From Neocallimastix lanati (nom. inval.) (lineage: Eukaryota; Neocallimastigomycota; Neocallimastigomycetes; Neocallimastigales; Neocallimastigaceae): DNA of 64,000 nt. Below are positions 30,010 to 41,897 of the stretch, in pieces. The notes under the pieces are model-generated. The model did not search any database. It had not been told where the DNA came from and worked only from the letters and a program-made list of their open reading frames with translations. Both the position numbers and the translations under genes were made by a program. The stretch is taken from assembly GCA_016946835.1 (NCBI GenBank), contig JACVTC010000032.1, positions 1,213,501 to 1,277,500 on the forward strand, written 5' to 3'. The first letter of the stretch is position 1; each line of letters begins with the position of its first letter.

Positions 30010-30893
30010 ATGAAATTATTTGAAATTTTTACTATCTTTTTATTGACTTTGGTCAATTATTCATTTGCTGTATGGGAAACACTTATTAACAATTCACTTA
30101 CAGATTATCAAACTTTCGAAAAATATTGGAATTACTTATATCCATGGGGATCAGGTATGTTTTAAAAACTTATTAAGATATAATATGTTTATTATATATA
30201 ATAGGATAATAGGAAAATATAAATATAAATAGTATTAATTGTTTTCTAAAATATTTTAATATTAAAGATCATAATGGTTCTGCACGTATGTATGGTTCAA
30301 GTACTGACCATAATCATGTTTACTTAAAGGAAAATACTGTTGTTATTTTAGCAACAAGAATTAATTGGGATGAAGGTAAGAGTACTGCTAACCCTCATCC
30401 AGCTATTCACTATCACTCTGGTGCTATTCACTCGAAGCAAACTTTCACAATCAACGATCAATTTCCAAACTATGAAATCAGAGGAGAATTTATGGTACCA
30501 ACTAATGGAGGAACCTGGCCTGCCTTCTGGTTAAATGGTGCTCAGACATGGCCACCAGAAATTGATATTGTTGAATTTAAGGGTAATAATGTTAATTGGT
30601 TTAATACATTCAGAACTTCAAGTGATGTTTCTACCTATAAAAGTAGTATTAGTAACCAAGGAGCTTGGCATGAATATCGTGTTTGGATCACTAAAGTTTC
30701 AAATACAGATATGGATATTCACTTCTATATTGATGGTGTCTGGAAAGCTAAACACACTGCTAATCATGTTGGAAAGCCATTCCATTTAATTATGAATTTA
30801 CAAATGGAAGGAAGTTCTGGTGGTAATGGCCCAAGTTCAAATACTTACTACAGGGGTAGAAATATTTATGTTGGTAGAACTAGAGAATATTAA
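30010..30893 (+). CDS. secreted GH16-type beta-glucanase
   Basis: Exons 30010-30154 and 30268-30893 give 256 residues. Residues 1-20 (MKLFEIFTIFLLTLVNYSFA) are a clear signal peptide. The catalytic GH16 signature is PEIDIVEFKG with nucleophile Glu146, Asp148 and acid/base Glu151, preceded by the aromatic WPAFWLNGAQTWPP. The family's usual jelly-roll beta strands follow (WHEYRVWITK, IHFYIDGVW, PFHLIMNLQMEG). GH16 enzymes cleave beta-1,3 or mixed beta-1,3-1,4 glucans; which one applies cannot be told here. The protein is close to the bare catalytic domain, without the dockerin expected for cellulosome enzymes of gut fungi, so it is probably free or wall-associated. The single phase-1 intron has standard GT/AG ends. 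Confidence 0.9.
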
Positions 30894-31394
30894 ACATTAA
30901 TGTAAATTTTCAAAGAAATCGAAGTTTTTTTTAGTAAAATTTAAATTAATAAAAAGAAATATGTTTTATTCTTGTAAATTTTTATAATTTTTTTATTATT
31001 GATTATTGAAGAATTTAAACGTATTAATAAAATTGAATATAATTAATTAAAATTGATATTTATTAAATATATCCATATATATTTTTAATCTATTAAATTT
31101 GTTGATGTACATATATTAATTTACAACATTTAAAAAAAAAAATTAGTATTACAAAAAAAGTTTTTTTTGATGATAGTCTAATAAATTAAATACATTATTA
31201 ACCAAATTAAATAAAATTTTCAAAATATAAAAGCGTGCACGTTAATTAAAAACAATGTGAATATTGTATAAAAAGCATATAAACATTAATATGTAATAAT
31301 TGCTATTTTGCTATTTTCTTTAGTACTTTGGAATGATAGAAATATAAAATGAGATATTGTTTATTATAATAATTATAACGGTATGATATTATAT

Positions 31395-31407
31395 ATTAAT
31401 TATCTAT
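31395..31407. repeat. target-site duplication, left copy
   Basis: ATTAATTATCTAT, identical to 32957-32969 (the first A of the right copy can also belong to the poly(A) tail). It marks the 5' border of the LINE insertion. Confidence 0.9.
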
Positions 31408-32695
31408 AAAGCTTATCGTTGAACCCTATTATTAAATTATTTAACTCTAAAGTTACTAAAGCTCTCTTTTCTGTTAGTAAATTTCTTTCAAATTCCAAAA
31501 TTCCTATTCCATTTAAGAAGATTATAATTAATTCCTATGTACTTAGTAAAGTCTCTTACTTAGCACCTTTACTTGATTCAAATAAAGCTAGAACAAATAA
31601 TACTCAGAAATTAATTAATAAAGGATTAAGATGGATTGCAGGTTTACAAAAAGCCTAATCTTCTATTAATGTATATTCTATTTCAAAAGATTTAAATATT
31701 CCTCCATTGTCAGCTAAGTGTGCTTTGTCTCAAGTCAAATGTTTTGATAAATGGAAAGATTCAAATTGTATTATTTCCTATTTAGTTAATAATATTCTAA
31801 AATCTAGAAAAAATACATGGACGAAAGAAAGTAGAACTCTTAAATGTAAACTAGAGAAAAGAGGTAATAACGATAATAAAATCAAGAATTTTTATTGGAA
31901 AAGAGATATGAAAATCAATTCTATTAAAGCTGAATTTTATGACAAAAACAGATTCGAAGAAACATCAAATTTTATAAAACTTTGTTATGAATATCCTGAT
32001 CTTTCATATGGTTTCTATTGGCTATTGAGAGCACGAAGTGGATATAGATTAGATGCTAGAATTGCTAAAGCTGCAAAAATAATAGATCAAATGTGTCCTA
32101 ATTTTTGTCCCTGTTTAAAAGTAATAAACAATGGATAAGGCATTGGTTAATTGATTGTCCATTTTTCCATCATATTCGTAGTAAAGTTAATGATAAAGTT
32201 TTATTTTTATATAATGATTTTAACCATGGCAACCTAACAAATGATATTGTTAATAGTAATAATGATAATATCAGCAGTAATAATAGTAATAGTAATAATA
32301 GTAATAGTAATAATAGATATAGTAATATTAGTAATAGTATTATTAGTAATGTTAGTAATAGTATTGAAAATAATGTGTATGTTGATTCTAGTGTGTGTGA
32401 AAAAGTGTTTAATTTCCTTCTTGGGGGAAGAAGTATTAATAACAGTACAAGGGAATGGAAGGTTCTATTTAAGTCCCAGATGAAATCAGGTGCTTATTCT
32501 GATACTCCATTCTTGGTGGTTACTGCGGCTCTTCTTCAATTAATTATACCTATTGCTATTGGCCAGTAATGGTTTTTGTTCAATAGGTTCAAATCGAATC
32601 GTACTACTACTACCAAGAGCGTCAATGCTGAAGAAACAGTAAGACAGGCCAGCAGGGCTAGCGCAACCAATGAAGATCATAATTTCGTATCTTAA
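31408..32695 (+). pseudogene. C-terminal part of LINE ORF2 (after RT core), broken
   Basis: The frame runs from 31410 with an in-frame TAA at 31656-31658 (GLQKA then stop then SSINVYS), continues in the same frame to about 32110, then shifts at CPNFCPC to the frame reading IRHWLIDCPFFHHIR. Together these form the Cys-Cys-His-Cys knuckle typical of LINE C-termini. A serine/asparagine tract (NNSNSNNSNSNN region, 32245-32370) follows, then a tail ending LLQLIIPIAIGQ before TAA at 32567-32569. A stretch beyond it (to about 32695) remains open. No reverse-transcriptase active site is present, so the copy cannot move by itself. Confidence 0.85.
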
Positions 32696-32957
32696 AATTA
32701 TGATTAACATTGTGAAGTCAAAATTAATTATTATACTTCAGTGTAATAATGCCCTTGTGAAGTCATACAGATATTAATTAAATGAAACTAGAATATTTTA
32801 TATCATTATTTTATTTTATTTTATTTTGTATTTTTTTTTTGTTTTGTTTATTTTTTATCTTTTATTTTCTTTTTATTATATGTATTTTTTTCAAATATTT
32901 AATTAATAAGATGAAACAAGTTTGCTGCCGTTAAAAAAAAAAAAAAAAAAAAAAAAA
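31408..32957 (+). mobile_element. 5'-truncated LINE (non-LTR retrotransposon) with poly(A) tail
   Basis: The insertion is bounded by a 13-bp direct repeat and ends in 25 A (32933-32957), the mark of target-primed reverse transcription. Only the region downstream of the reverse-transcriptase core is kept: from SLNPIIKLF through SYVLSKVSYLAPLLD and GLRWIAG to the C-terminal zinc knuckle. About 230 bp of 3' untranslated sequence follow the reading frame. Confidence 0.88.
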
Positions 32958-32969
32958 TTAATTATCTAT
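32957..32969. repeat. target-site duplication, right copy
   Basis: ATTAATTATCTAT directly after the poly(A) tail, matching 31395-31407. Confidence 0.9.
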
Positions 32970-32994
32970 GTTCTGTAAGATAAATAAAATATGC

Positions 32995-33025
<31 letters not shown>

Positions 33026-34401
33026 TAGGAAATACATAATAAATATATATACAATATAATATTATATTAATATATATTAATATTTTTTTATTTAATGAAT
33101 CATTGCTTTTTGAAAATAAAGTAGGATATTTAATAAAAAACCAATAATTTAAAAGATATATATTTATAATCAATTAATTAAATAAGGTAATGGTTTTATT
33201 TTGTATAATACATTAATAATATTATTAGATACAATGCTATTAACATTTTCAGATATAGTAATATATATATATATATATACATTTGTATAATATTGTAAAA
33301 AATAAGAATTGAATTTTTTTTTATGATGTATTATTTGTAAATTAATAATATTTATAATATTATGAGATATGAAAATATTTATAATATTGTGAGATATAAA
33401 ATTAAATATATTATAAATATAATATTTATGTATTGTACTAAAGCTTATTGAATAAGAATATGTTCAAGTTTACTTATATATAATAATTATTATAGATTTT
33501 TTAATTAATGTATATTCATAAATTATCATAGATTCTTTAATAAATATAGATTCTTAAATTATCATAGATTCTTAATTTATTTAATATAATAGATTCTTAT
33601 AGAATAATATAGATTCAGGAAATATTTATTATTTGTAGAGATTTCTTTATTTATTACTAATATTTATTTACATTTTATTCATATTCATCGTATTTTTTTA
33701 TCACTAATGTTTAGGTTTTAATAATATAATTTTTAATATGTTATTAATTTAATTCCTTCCTCTATAATTAATTGTTCCTATTATTTATTATTAATTATCA
33801 TATTATTATTAAGGAAATAATGTTATTACATCTATTAAACTGTAGGAATTAATAATAAAATATTTTTTTTTTTTTTTTTTTTTAGTTTTGATATTGTTTA
33901 ATAATTTTTACAAATATTTATTTTATATTTAAATAACTTCCCCATTTTTGAAATAAATGAATTTTAATATTATTAAAGCATTACTTTCAGAATAATATTA
34001 AAAGTACTTTCTTAACATGAACTTTATAAATGTAATCCTTCTATTTCTTCAAAATCTTTAATATGATGAACTAAATTATATAATTGGTTATTTAAGGTTT
34101 TAGTTTATTACATTCAGGTATATCTTATTTTTGAGTTAAAATAAAAGTAATAATAATAATAAGCCATAAATAAAAATTAGTGATATCAAGCTATGAAGTA
34201 TTTGATAAAACTAATACTAATTTAAGAGTACTTTTTAATAATATAGTCATGTTTATTATTTATTATATTATTAAATTTAAATGTACGAAATTAAATTTGT
34301 ATCATTTATATATATTATTTATAATAAATTTTAGTTTAGTGTATATAGAATTTTTTTTTTTTTTTTTTAATTTTTATATATCATGAAAATACAAAAAAGT
34401 C

Positions 34402-34403
<2 letters not shown>

Positions 34404-34468
<65 letters not shown>

Positions 34469-34493
34469 ATGAATGAATAAATAAATAAATGAA

Positions 34494-34544
<51 letters not shown>

Positions 34545-34553
34545 ATGAATGAA

Positions 34554-34604
<51 letters not shown>

Positions 34605-34630
34605 ATAGATAAATAAATAAATAAATAAAT
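34404..34630. repeat. AAAT tetranucleotide microsatellite, about 225 bp
   Basis: (AAAT)n with a few AATG and AGAT variant units. It is open as IYLF repeats on the minus strand in several frames only because it is periodic. Confidence 0.95.
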
Positions 34631-34742
34631 ATATGTGAAATATATAAAAAATAATCTTCAAATGTATTAAAATATACTTTTCCATCAACAAGCCACAATG
34701 TAATAAAAAAATGAAATTTTGAAAAACTAATTTTTAAATAGT

Positions 34743-34872
34743 CTTTATAAATATTTTATAAATATATGTAATATAAATTTTAAAATTGTATAATATTTAA
34801 ATTTATTCTTTATAAATATTTTATAAATATATGTAATATAAATTTTAAAATTGTATAATATTTAAATTTATT
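34743..34872. repeat. two tandem copies of a 65-bp unit
   Basis: 34743-34807 and 34808-34872, starting CTTTATAAATATTTTATAAA, with no difference seen by eye. Confidence 0.9.
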
Positions 34873-35298
34873 CTTTATATCTTTATTTTATTTTATTTTA
34901 TTTTATTATTTTTTTATGTGAAGTGTATTATATTTTTAAATTTATTATGCTTATTATTAGTATTATTAAAATTAAAATTATTTTTTCATTCTAGATTATA
35001 TATTATTATTTTTATTTTTATATATGCATTTTATTAATTCATTTTTAATTCATTCTTCTATTCTATTATTATTTTATAATATAATTTAAAATTTTTAGAG
35101 ATAGTTGTTAAAATATTAGTTTTAACAGTTTTATATATTAGTTGTATCTTTTTGATTATTTTAATTATATATATAACTTTAATATTACGTATTTTATTTT
35201 TATTTTTATTTTTATTTTTTATATTGTTATTGTTATTTTTTATTTATTTATTTATTATTTTTTTTTTTTTAAAAAAAAAAAAAAAAATTATAAATTAT

Positions 35299-36820
35299 TT
35301 AATTCCAAACACGAATAGTTTTATCGTAGGAACAACTAACTAAAAGACCATTTTCATATTCTTCAGATGGCTCAATGAAGGAAATATCACGAACAATAGC
35401 CTTATGACCATATAATTTCTTAACAAGCTTAGCAGTTGGAATTTCAAAGACACATACAGAAAAGTCATTACTGGTAATGAAAACGTATTGTCCATTGGAA
35501 TGGAAACAACATCTTGGATTAGTAAATTCATCTATTTCAGCACCATAGAAGATACGTGGTTGTGCGTTAGAACGATTTCTGAATAAGATAGTTCTACCAG
35601 ATTTATTATCAGTACAACATAAAATATATTTGTGATTTGGAGATGGTGTAAGATACATTGGAGTGAAGGAAACCCAATTATCACCATTAAGATTCATATT
35701 AATATTAAATTCTGGATAACCTTCGATTAAATCAATGTAATGTAAGTAATTATCTTCACGAACACCAACTACAGCAGTATAAATATCATTATTTTCTGGA
35801 GAAATAGTAATACAAAGTGATTCACAAGCACCATTATAAGTTTTAGTATCAACAAGTTCGTATTTTGGAATAATGTAATCTTGAACTTCGTCTTTGCTTT
35901 CTTCAATACATTTGTAAATATTAACGGTATGATCATAAGAAGTGGAAACAATGTGTTGACCATCTGGACTGAATAAAGCCTTAGTAACAAACTTCTTATG
36001 ATTTTTGAATTGTTGAATACATTTATTAGTTTCTAAGTTGATAATAGAAATTTGACCATCCATTCCAGAAGTTAACATGATATGATTATATTTTGGATGA
36101 GTATCAATTGAAAGAACAGCACCTTTATGATGCTCATAGATACTCACTACCTTACCGGTTTCAAGTTCTGTAGCACGGACGGACTTATCAATAGCACCTG
36201 AATTTTTTATTTAAAATTTATTGTTTTTATAAGATTATTATAATAAATTAATAGGATTAATTATTAGAATATTTTTTTTTTTAATAAATAATAAAATTAT
36301 ATATATATATTTTTTATATAAAAAAAAAAAAAAAACTTTTTTCTAAAAAACTCAATTTTAAATAATAATTTTGAAAATTCTTTTATGTACTAATATTAAT
36401 ATTATATACCTGATAAAATGTAAGATTTAGTTGAATTTTCATCAGAGCCATTAAATAATTTTTCTGGAAGTTGCTTACTGTGGAGAGAAATAATGTTTGA
36501 ATAGTGAACATCTTGAATTGTTTTTAAACTGTTTTGTGGGAATTTACCATTACATTCAAACTTCAAATCTTCATCAAGATTCCTTTCATTATAATAATTT
36601 TAAATAAATTGATGTATATATTATATTTAAATAAATAAAAGAATTTGAAGGTTAATAAAAAAAAAGTTTAATTATATCTGTCATTAATATAATATAATTT
36701 AAAAATTAAAATAAATTTGTATATTAATTGCGGTTTAATTTTAATTTTAAATTTATATTCACATTTTTTTAATATCTTAATAATTTTAATATATTTAAAA
36801 TTTTATTATTTACTATTAAA

Positions 36821-36859
<39 letters not shown>

Positions 36860-37223
36860 CTTTTCTTTTTATGAATTATTAAAATAATGGATATTTTATA
36901 TTTAATCAAAAAAAAAAAAAAAATAAATAAATAAATTTATGTCATAATTACTTTTCAATAGATAATTTAGAAAGTCTATCAACTGTTGTGAATTCTTCAT
37001 ATTCTTCTAAAATAGCATATAAAGTTTTTTGAGGGAATGGTCTGATGGAATCATCAAGGTCTTCTAAAACATCTGAAGCTTCTTCTTCAAAAATTTCAAG
37101 GGTATTATTGTATCTATGATCTTTTAAAAACTCTCTAACTAATTTATAGGCAAAGAGACGAACGTCAAGCTTAATATGTTTTTCTCCCTTTTTTTGAACT
37201 CCTGGTGTAATACTGAAATCCAT
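35299..37223 (-). CDS. LisH-WD40 repeat protein, three exons
   Basis: Exons 37223-36952, 36582-36410 and 36197-35299 join in frame to 447 residues. The N-terminal exon has a LisH-type dimerisation motif (about residues 20-50: RLFAYKLVREFLKDHRYNN then TLEIFEEEA). A linker exon follows, then a WD40 propeller: GAIDKSVRATELETGK, HHKGAVLSIDTHP, HKKFVTKALFSPDGQ with STSYDHTVNIY, DNWVSFTPMYLTPSPNHK, NPRCCFHSNGQYVFITS and HKAIVRDISF ending VSCSYDKTIRVWN. About six to seven blades can be counted. LisH-WD40 proteins usually act as scaffolds; a specific role cannot be assigned. The methionine at 36147 is internal, not the start. The gene is divergently placed to the membrane protein at 37695. Confidence 0.88.
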
Positions 37224-37694
37224 CTTTATTTTTTCTTTTTCTTTCGAAAATTTTTAATTTATGATAAAAAAAAAAAAAAAAAAATTAGAAAAATTATATA
37301 TAAATTTTAATAATAATTATGTATCTTAATTTAAAATTTTTTGACTATTCTGATTTAATAAATTTTAAATATATTAACAATATATTTTAATATATTATCT
37401 GATTATTGAATTATTATAAGACCTATCAATTTATTATTAATAAATAAATAAATAAATAAAAACTTTATTAAAATATTTAAAAAAAAAATTTTTTTTTTTT
37501 CTATCTTTTATATAGAGAAAAAAGATAAATTTTAATAAGTTTTGAATAATAATATTATATATACGTATATATAAAACTCTACCCACCAAAAAAAAAAAAA
37601 AAAAAAAAAAGAATTTAATAAATAAAAAATAATTTATAAAAATTAATAAAAATTTAATTATAAATATCTTATATATATATTTAATATCATAAAA
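37224..37694. promoter_or_regulatory. shared intergenic region between divergent genes
   Basis: 470 bp separate two outward-facing start codons (37223 minus, 37695 plus), so it should hold both promoters. A long A run lies at 37267-37284 and another A run at 37588-37610. No specific factor site is recognised. Confidence 0.5.
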
Positions 37695-38255
37695 ATGAGT
37701 TGTGGAGGAGGTTGTTGCCAAAAAAAAAATTATAATAGTGATAAACCATTTTCCAAAAGAATACCACAAATTATATTAGTATTTTTTGTTGTTTGGTTAA
37801 TTGGTTTTGGTTTTATAGCTCAAACATTCAATCAACCAAAAAAACCTCAAAATCGAAGACGTAATAAGAAGCGTGGCTATAAAGAGCCAAGCTTTTTTGA
37901 AAAATTGAGTAATGGACTTCGTCAAGGAGACCTTCTTATTTGGGGTTTAGTTATTTTTTTTATATTTTCGGTAGTTTTATTAGTTATTAGAATCATAAGT
38001 ATGCAAATTAAAAAAACAGAAATGTTTATTCAAGATAAATGGGAAGAAGCTATGGCTGAACAAGAAAAACGTTATAATGAACGAATGAGGAATTATGATG
38101 ATTCATTTAATTTTGATGACGATGAAGGTCCAAGAATTCGTGAATTAACAACAGAGGAAGAAGAAGCTCAATGGAGAAGACTTATGGAACAGGAAAGAAG
38201 AGAAAGAGAACAACAAATGGCCGAAATTGAGGAAGAAAAAAAGAAAACAAAATAA
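37695..38255 (+). CDS. small two-helix membrane protein with Cys-rich N-terminus
   Basis: A single-exon frame of 186 residues starting right after an AAAA-ATG context. It begins MSCGGGCCQKK, a Cys/Gly cluster that could be lipid-modified. Two hydrophobic helices follow, about residues 24-44 (IPQIILVFFVVWLIGFGFIA) and 76-98 (LLIWGLVIFFIFSVVLLVI), separated by a basic loop rich in Arg/Lys/Pro. The C-terminal third is a highly charged predicted coiled coil (QDKWEEAMAEQEKRYNERM and the E/R-rich end). No family recognised. The intact frame, charged composition and much lower A/T at codon positions 1 and 2 than the surroundings support a real gene. Confidence 0.8.
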   Translation: MSCGGGCCQKKNYNSDKPFSKRIPQIILVFFVVWLIGFGFIAQTFNQPKKPQNRRRNKKRGYKEPSFFEKLSNGLRQGDLLIWGLVIFFIFSVVLLVIRIISMQIKKTEMFIQDKWEEAMAEQEKRYNERMRNYDDSFNFDDDEGPRIRELTTEEEEAQWRRLMEQERREREQQMAEIEEEKKKTK

Positions 38256-38679
38256 ATTTAAAAAAAAATTAAAACAAAAATAATAATTAAAATATATATA
38301 TATATTTTTTTTTTTTTTAAAATGAAATTAAATATTTTCATATATCCTAAATATAAAAGTATATATAAAACTAAGCTATATAAAACGAAAACACAAATCA
38401 TAAAACATAAGTCATAAAATATAAAACATAAAACAAAAACAAAAACAAGCAAACAAACAAACAAAAAAAAAAATAAAATAAAATAAAATAGAATAAAATA
38501 AAATTAAAATATATTAAATTATAATTAAAATTATAATTTTAATATATATATATATTTTTTTTACACATTTATCTTTTTGTAAATTTATTGAAAACTGTTA
38601 TATATATAATAAAGTAAATATCATTAAAATAAAAATAATTACAAACTAAGAAAAGATAATAGAAAAATATTATATATTC

Positions 38680-38711
<32 letters not shown>

Positions 38712-39215
38712 GCATTAATTATTTATTTTTATTTTTTTATTTTATTTAAGTAAATATTGATAGTTAATATATATGAGAAGAAAAAAACAAAAATTTTTTA
38801 TTATAATAATTGTATAAAATTAAAATATATAAAAATATTGTTTTTCTAATTTTATTGACTTATTTAAGAAAATTATAATGAAAATATTTATTTGAAATAA
38901 TAATAATAAAAAAAATATATATATATATATATATAAAGGTTTAAAAAAGAAATATATATATATATGAATCTATATTAAATAATTAGATTTTGTTGAATAG
39001 GAATATAATATATCAAAATGGTTTAATATAATGTAAATTATTTTTCAAAATTAATAATTATAATACAATTTATTGATTTATTTTAATTATTTGTTATAAC
39101 ATATAATTTCCATGACCAGTTGTATAATAATTAAAAAAAAAATTTACATGGAATTAATGTATATATTGTTATTATGATTATGATTATGATTAATATTATT
39201 TTTTAATATTTATGT
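38256..39215. other. AT-rich region between convergent genes
   Basis: No gene. TA dinucleotide tracts (for example 38684-38710, 38916-38936), a T run at 38306-38318 and simple AAAAC/AAATA sequence. Confidence 0.6.
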
Positions 39216-40692
39216 CTAATTTTTTTCTCTTAAAGCTCTTCTTCTTTCATTTAAATCTTTTATATTCTTTTTACGTTGAGCAATACGCTAAAATAGATTA
39301 TGCGAAAGAAAGAAAGAAAGAAAGAAAAAAAAAAAATTGTATTAAATTAACATTATATTGTATAATTATATATATATATATATATAGAAAAAAAAAAAAA
39401 AAATAAAAAAAATAAAAATAAAAATATATAAATATATATAAATATGTATATATATATACCTCAACAGTAGAATTCCCATCTTTGAATTTTGCTTTAAATA
39501 ACACATTTGCATTATTGAACATACCTTCCTTTAATGAAACAACAATAAATTGAGAACCTTTAAAACGTGTTCTTAAAAGTTGACCAATATTTTGAGTATG
39601 TGATAAATCAAGAGCAGCATCTACTTCATCCAAAATATACATAGGGGCAGGTTTAAATTGTAAAAGTGATAAAATTAAGGAAAGAGCAATCAATGATCTT
39701 TATTTTATATTAAAATATTATTATATTATCAATAATAAAAATCATAATTAATATATATTTAATTAATAAATCGATAAAACAGTTGTAATCATTACTATTA
39801 TAATATTTTTATTTATTATATATTATTTTCTACCTTTGACCACCACTAAGTTCTGTTAAACTTTGTTTCCATACACCACCAAGACAAACTTTAACTTCAA
39901 GACCTTGGGTAATAGTTTGACCTTCTGGAGCCTCTAATTTTGCTGAATTACCCGGTAAAAGTTCACTGAAAATAGATCCAAAATCACTAAAAAAAAAAAA
40001 ATTTAATAATTATAAATTTATATATATACATTAAAATGAATAATATTTATTTAAATATATAATTCCATAAATTTTAAATAAAATTAAATATTATGAAATA
40101 TATCTATACTAACACATTAACTTTTTCCCATGTAGTCTCTAAAGCATCTCTTTTATAACCATCTAATGATTTAATAGTTTCTTCAATTTTACTCTTATCT
40201 CTTTTAACTGTTGAAAACATTTGTTTCAGTGAAGCTTCTTTCTTTTCAACTCTTATTATTTCAATATTTATATATAATCATTAAAAAAAGGAAAAATATA
40301 TATATATTTATATATATATATTTATGAAAAAAAAAAAAAAAAAAAAAAAAAAGGTTTCATAAGTTAAAATTACCTATCAATAGTATCCATAACTTTCATG
40401 TTAATTTGCTTTCTAAGACTTTCATGACGTTCTTCTAATTGTTTTAATCTTTTCTTCGATTCATCAATATTATGAGCATTGAAATCATATGGTGTATTTG
40501 GTTTTCCAAATAATCTTTAACATTTAATTAATAAAACATTAATTATTTCAATTTTTAATTATAATAATTTATATATATATATATATATAAATGAATTTAT
40601 ATTATTCGTATTCATATTTATTATTTTTATTATATTTTATTTTTTTTTAAAAAAAATAAAATAATAAAATAAAATAAAATAATATAAAATAA

Positions 40693-40738
<46 letters not shown>

Positions 40739-41224
40739 TAGTAAATTCAAATTATCAATAAAATAAAAAAAAAATAAAAAAAAAAAAATAAAAATATTTA
40801 GTTATTAATATTAATTTATTTATACATACGATTTTTGTTCATTAATCCATGGATAATCATTTAACATAATTTGAATTAAGCGATGTGAATTTTTTTTATC
40901 ATTATTAAATCTTTCTAGATCATGCTTAATTTTTTTAATAGCTAATTGAATTTCAGTATTTTGTTTGGATAAATTATTTAAATCATTTTCTAAATTTTTT
41001 AATTGATCATCATATTGAGAAAGCAATTTTCTTTCTTTATCAAGTTCTTCCTTTGATTTTTGATATTGAATCTATATATAAATAAAAATAATAATAGTAA
41101 TAATAATATTTATATATATAGTTATTATAATTATTAATTTTAATTGTTATAATAACATCAATATTATAGTAAAAATAAAATGACATAAAATTAAATGAAA
41201 ATAATAGAATTAATAACAATAATA

Positions 41225-41262
<38 letters not shown>

Positions 41263-41863
41263 TACTTCAACTTCTTTAATCGAATCTTCAAATTCTTTTA
41301 TTTGATTTTTATATTTTTCTATAGTTTGGTTAATGTTAAGTTTTTGATCATTAATTGAATGTTTATCTTTTTCCAATTGATCTATTAAATAATAATATTT
41401 TTAAATTAAAACAATTTATATTTATTTTTTATTATTATTGTAAAATTTATTATTTTATTAATATATCAATTTTTTAATAATAATTATTTATATATAAATA
41501 TTTATTGTACCTAAATCACATTGAATAACATCAACATTACGTTGACAATTTTGAACAATTTGAGTTTGTTTGGAAATATTTTTCTTTGAGTTATTAAGTT
41601 CAATCTATGTAATAACAATTATAATATTTATTATTAAAATATAAAATATAATTTAATTGTTATAATTATAATTTAATTAAAAAAAAATTATTTACCTTCA
41701 TTTGTTCCAATTTAGATTCTTTATTGTTAGCAAAATCGTTCATTTCATTTTCAATTCTTTTAGCTTCTTTTTTTGCATTAGCTAATTTTTCGCTTGATGA
41801 TCTTGCAATTTCTTGTTGTTCAATTAATTGTTTTTCTATATCATCTACCATTTGTTTACACTG

Positions 41864-41897
<34 letters not shown>

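Larger units (their letters stand above)
32970..35298. other. gene-free repeat-rich region
   Basis: 2.3 kb without a supportable gene. Contents: A run 33001-33025, a degenerate ATAGATTCTTAAATTATC-type repeat cluster at about 33490-33620, a T run at 33863-33882, an AAAT tetranucleotide tract (34404-34630), a dispersed element copy (34631-34705), a 65-bp tandem duplication (34743-34872) and T-rich simple sequence up to the LisH-WD40 stop codon. Confidence 0.6.

Noticed and set aside
32586-32605. Possible tRNA B-box-like GGTTCAAATCG
   Set aside because: It lies inside the LINE reading frame. No acceptor stem, anticodon arm or A box is found around it.
34381-34698. Open frames of IYLF repeats
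   Set aside because: Product of the AAAT microsatellite; no initiation context or non-repeat sequence of any length.
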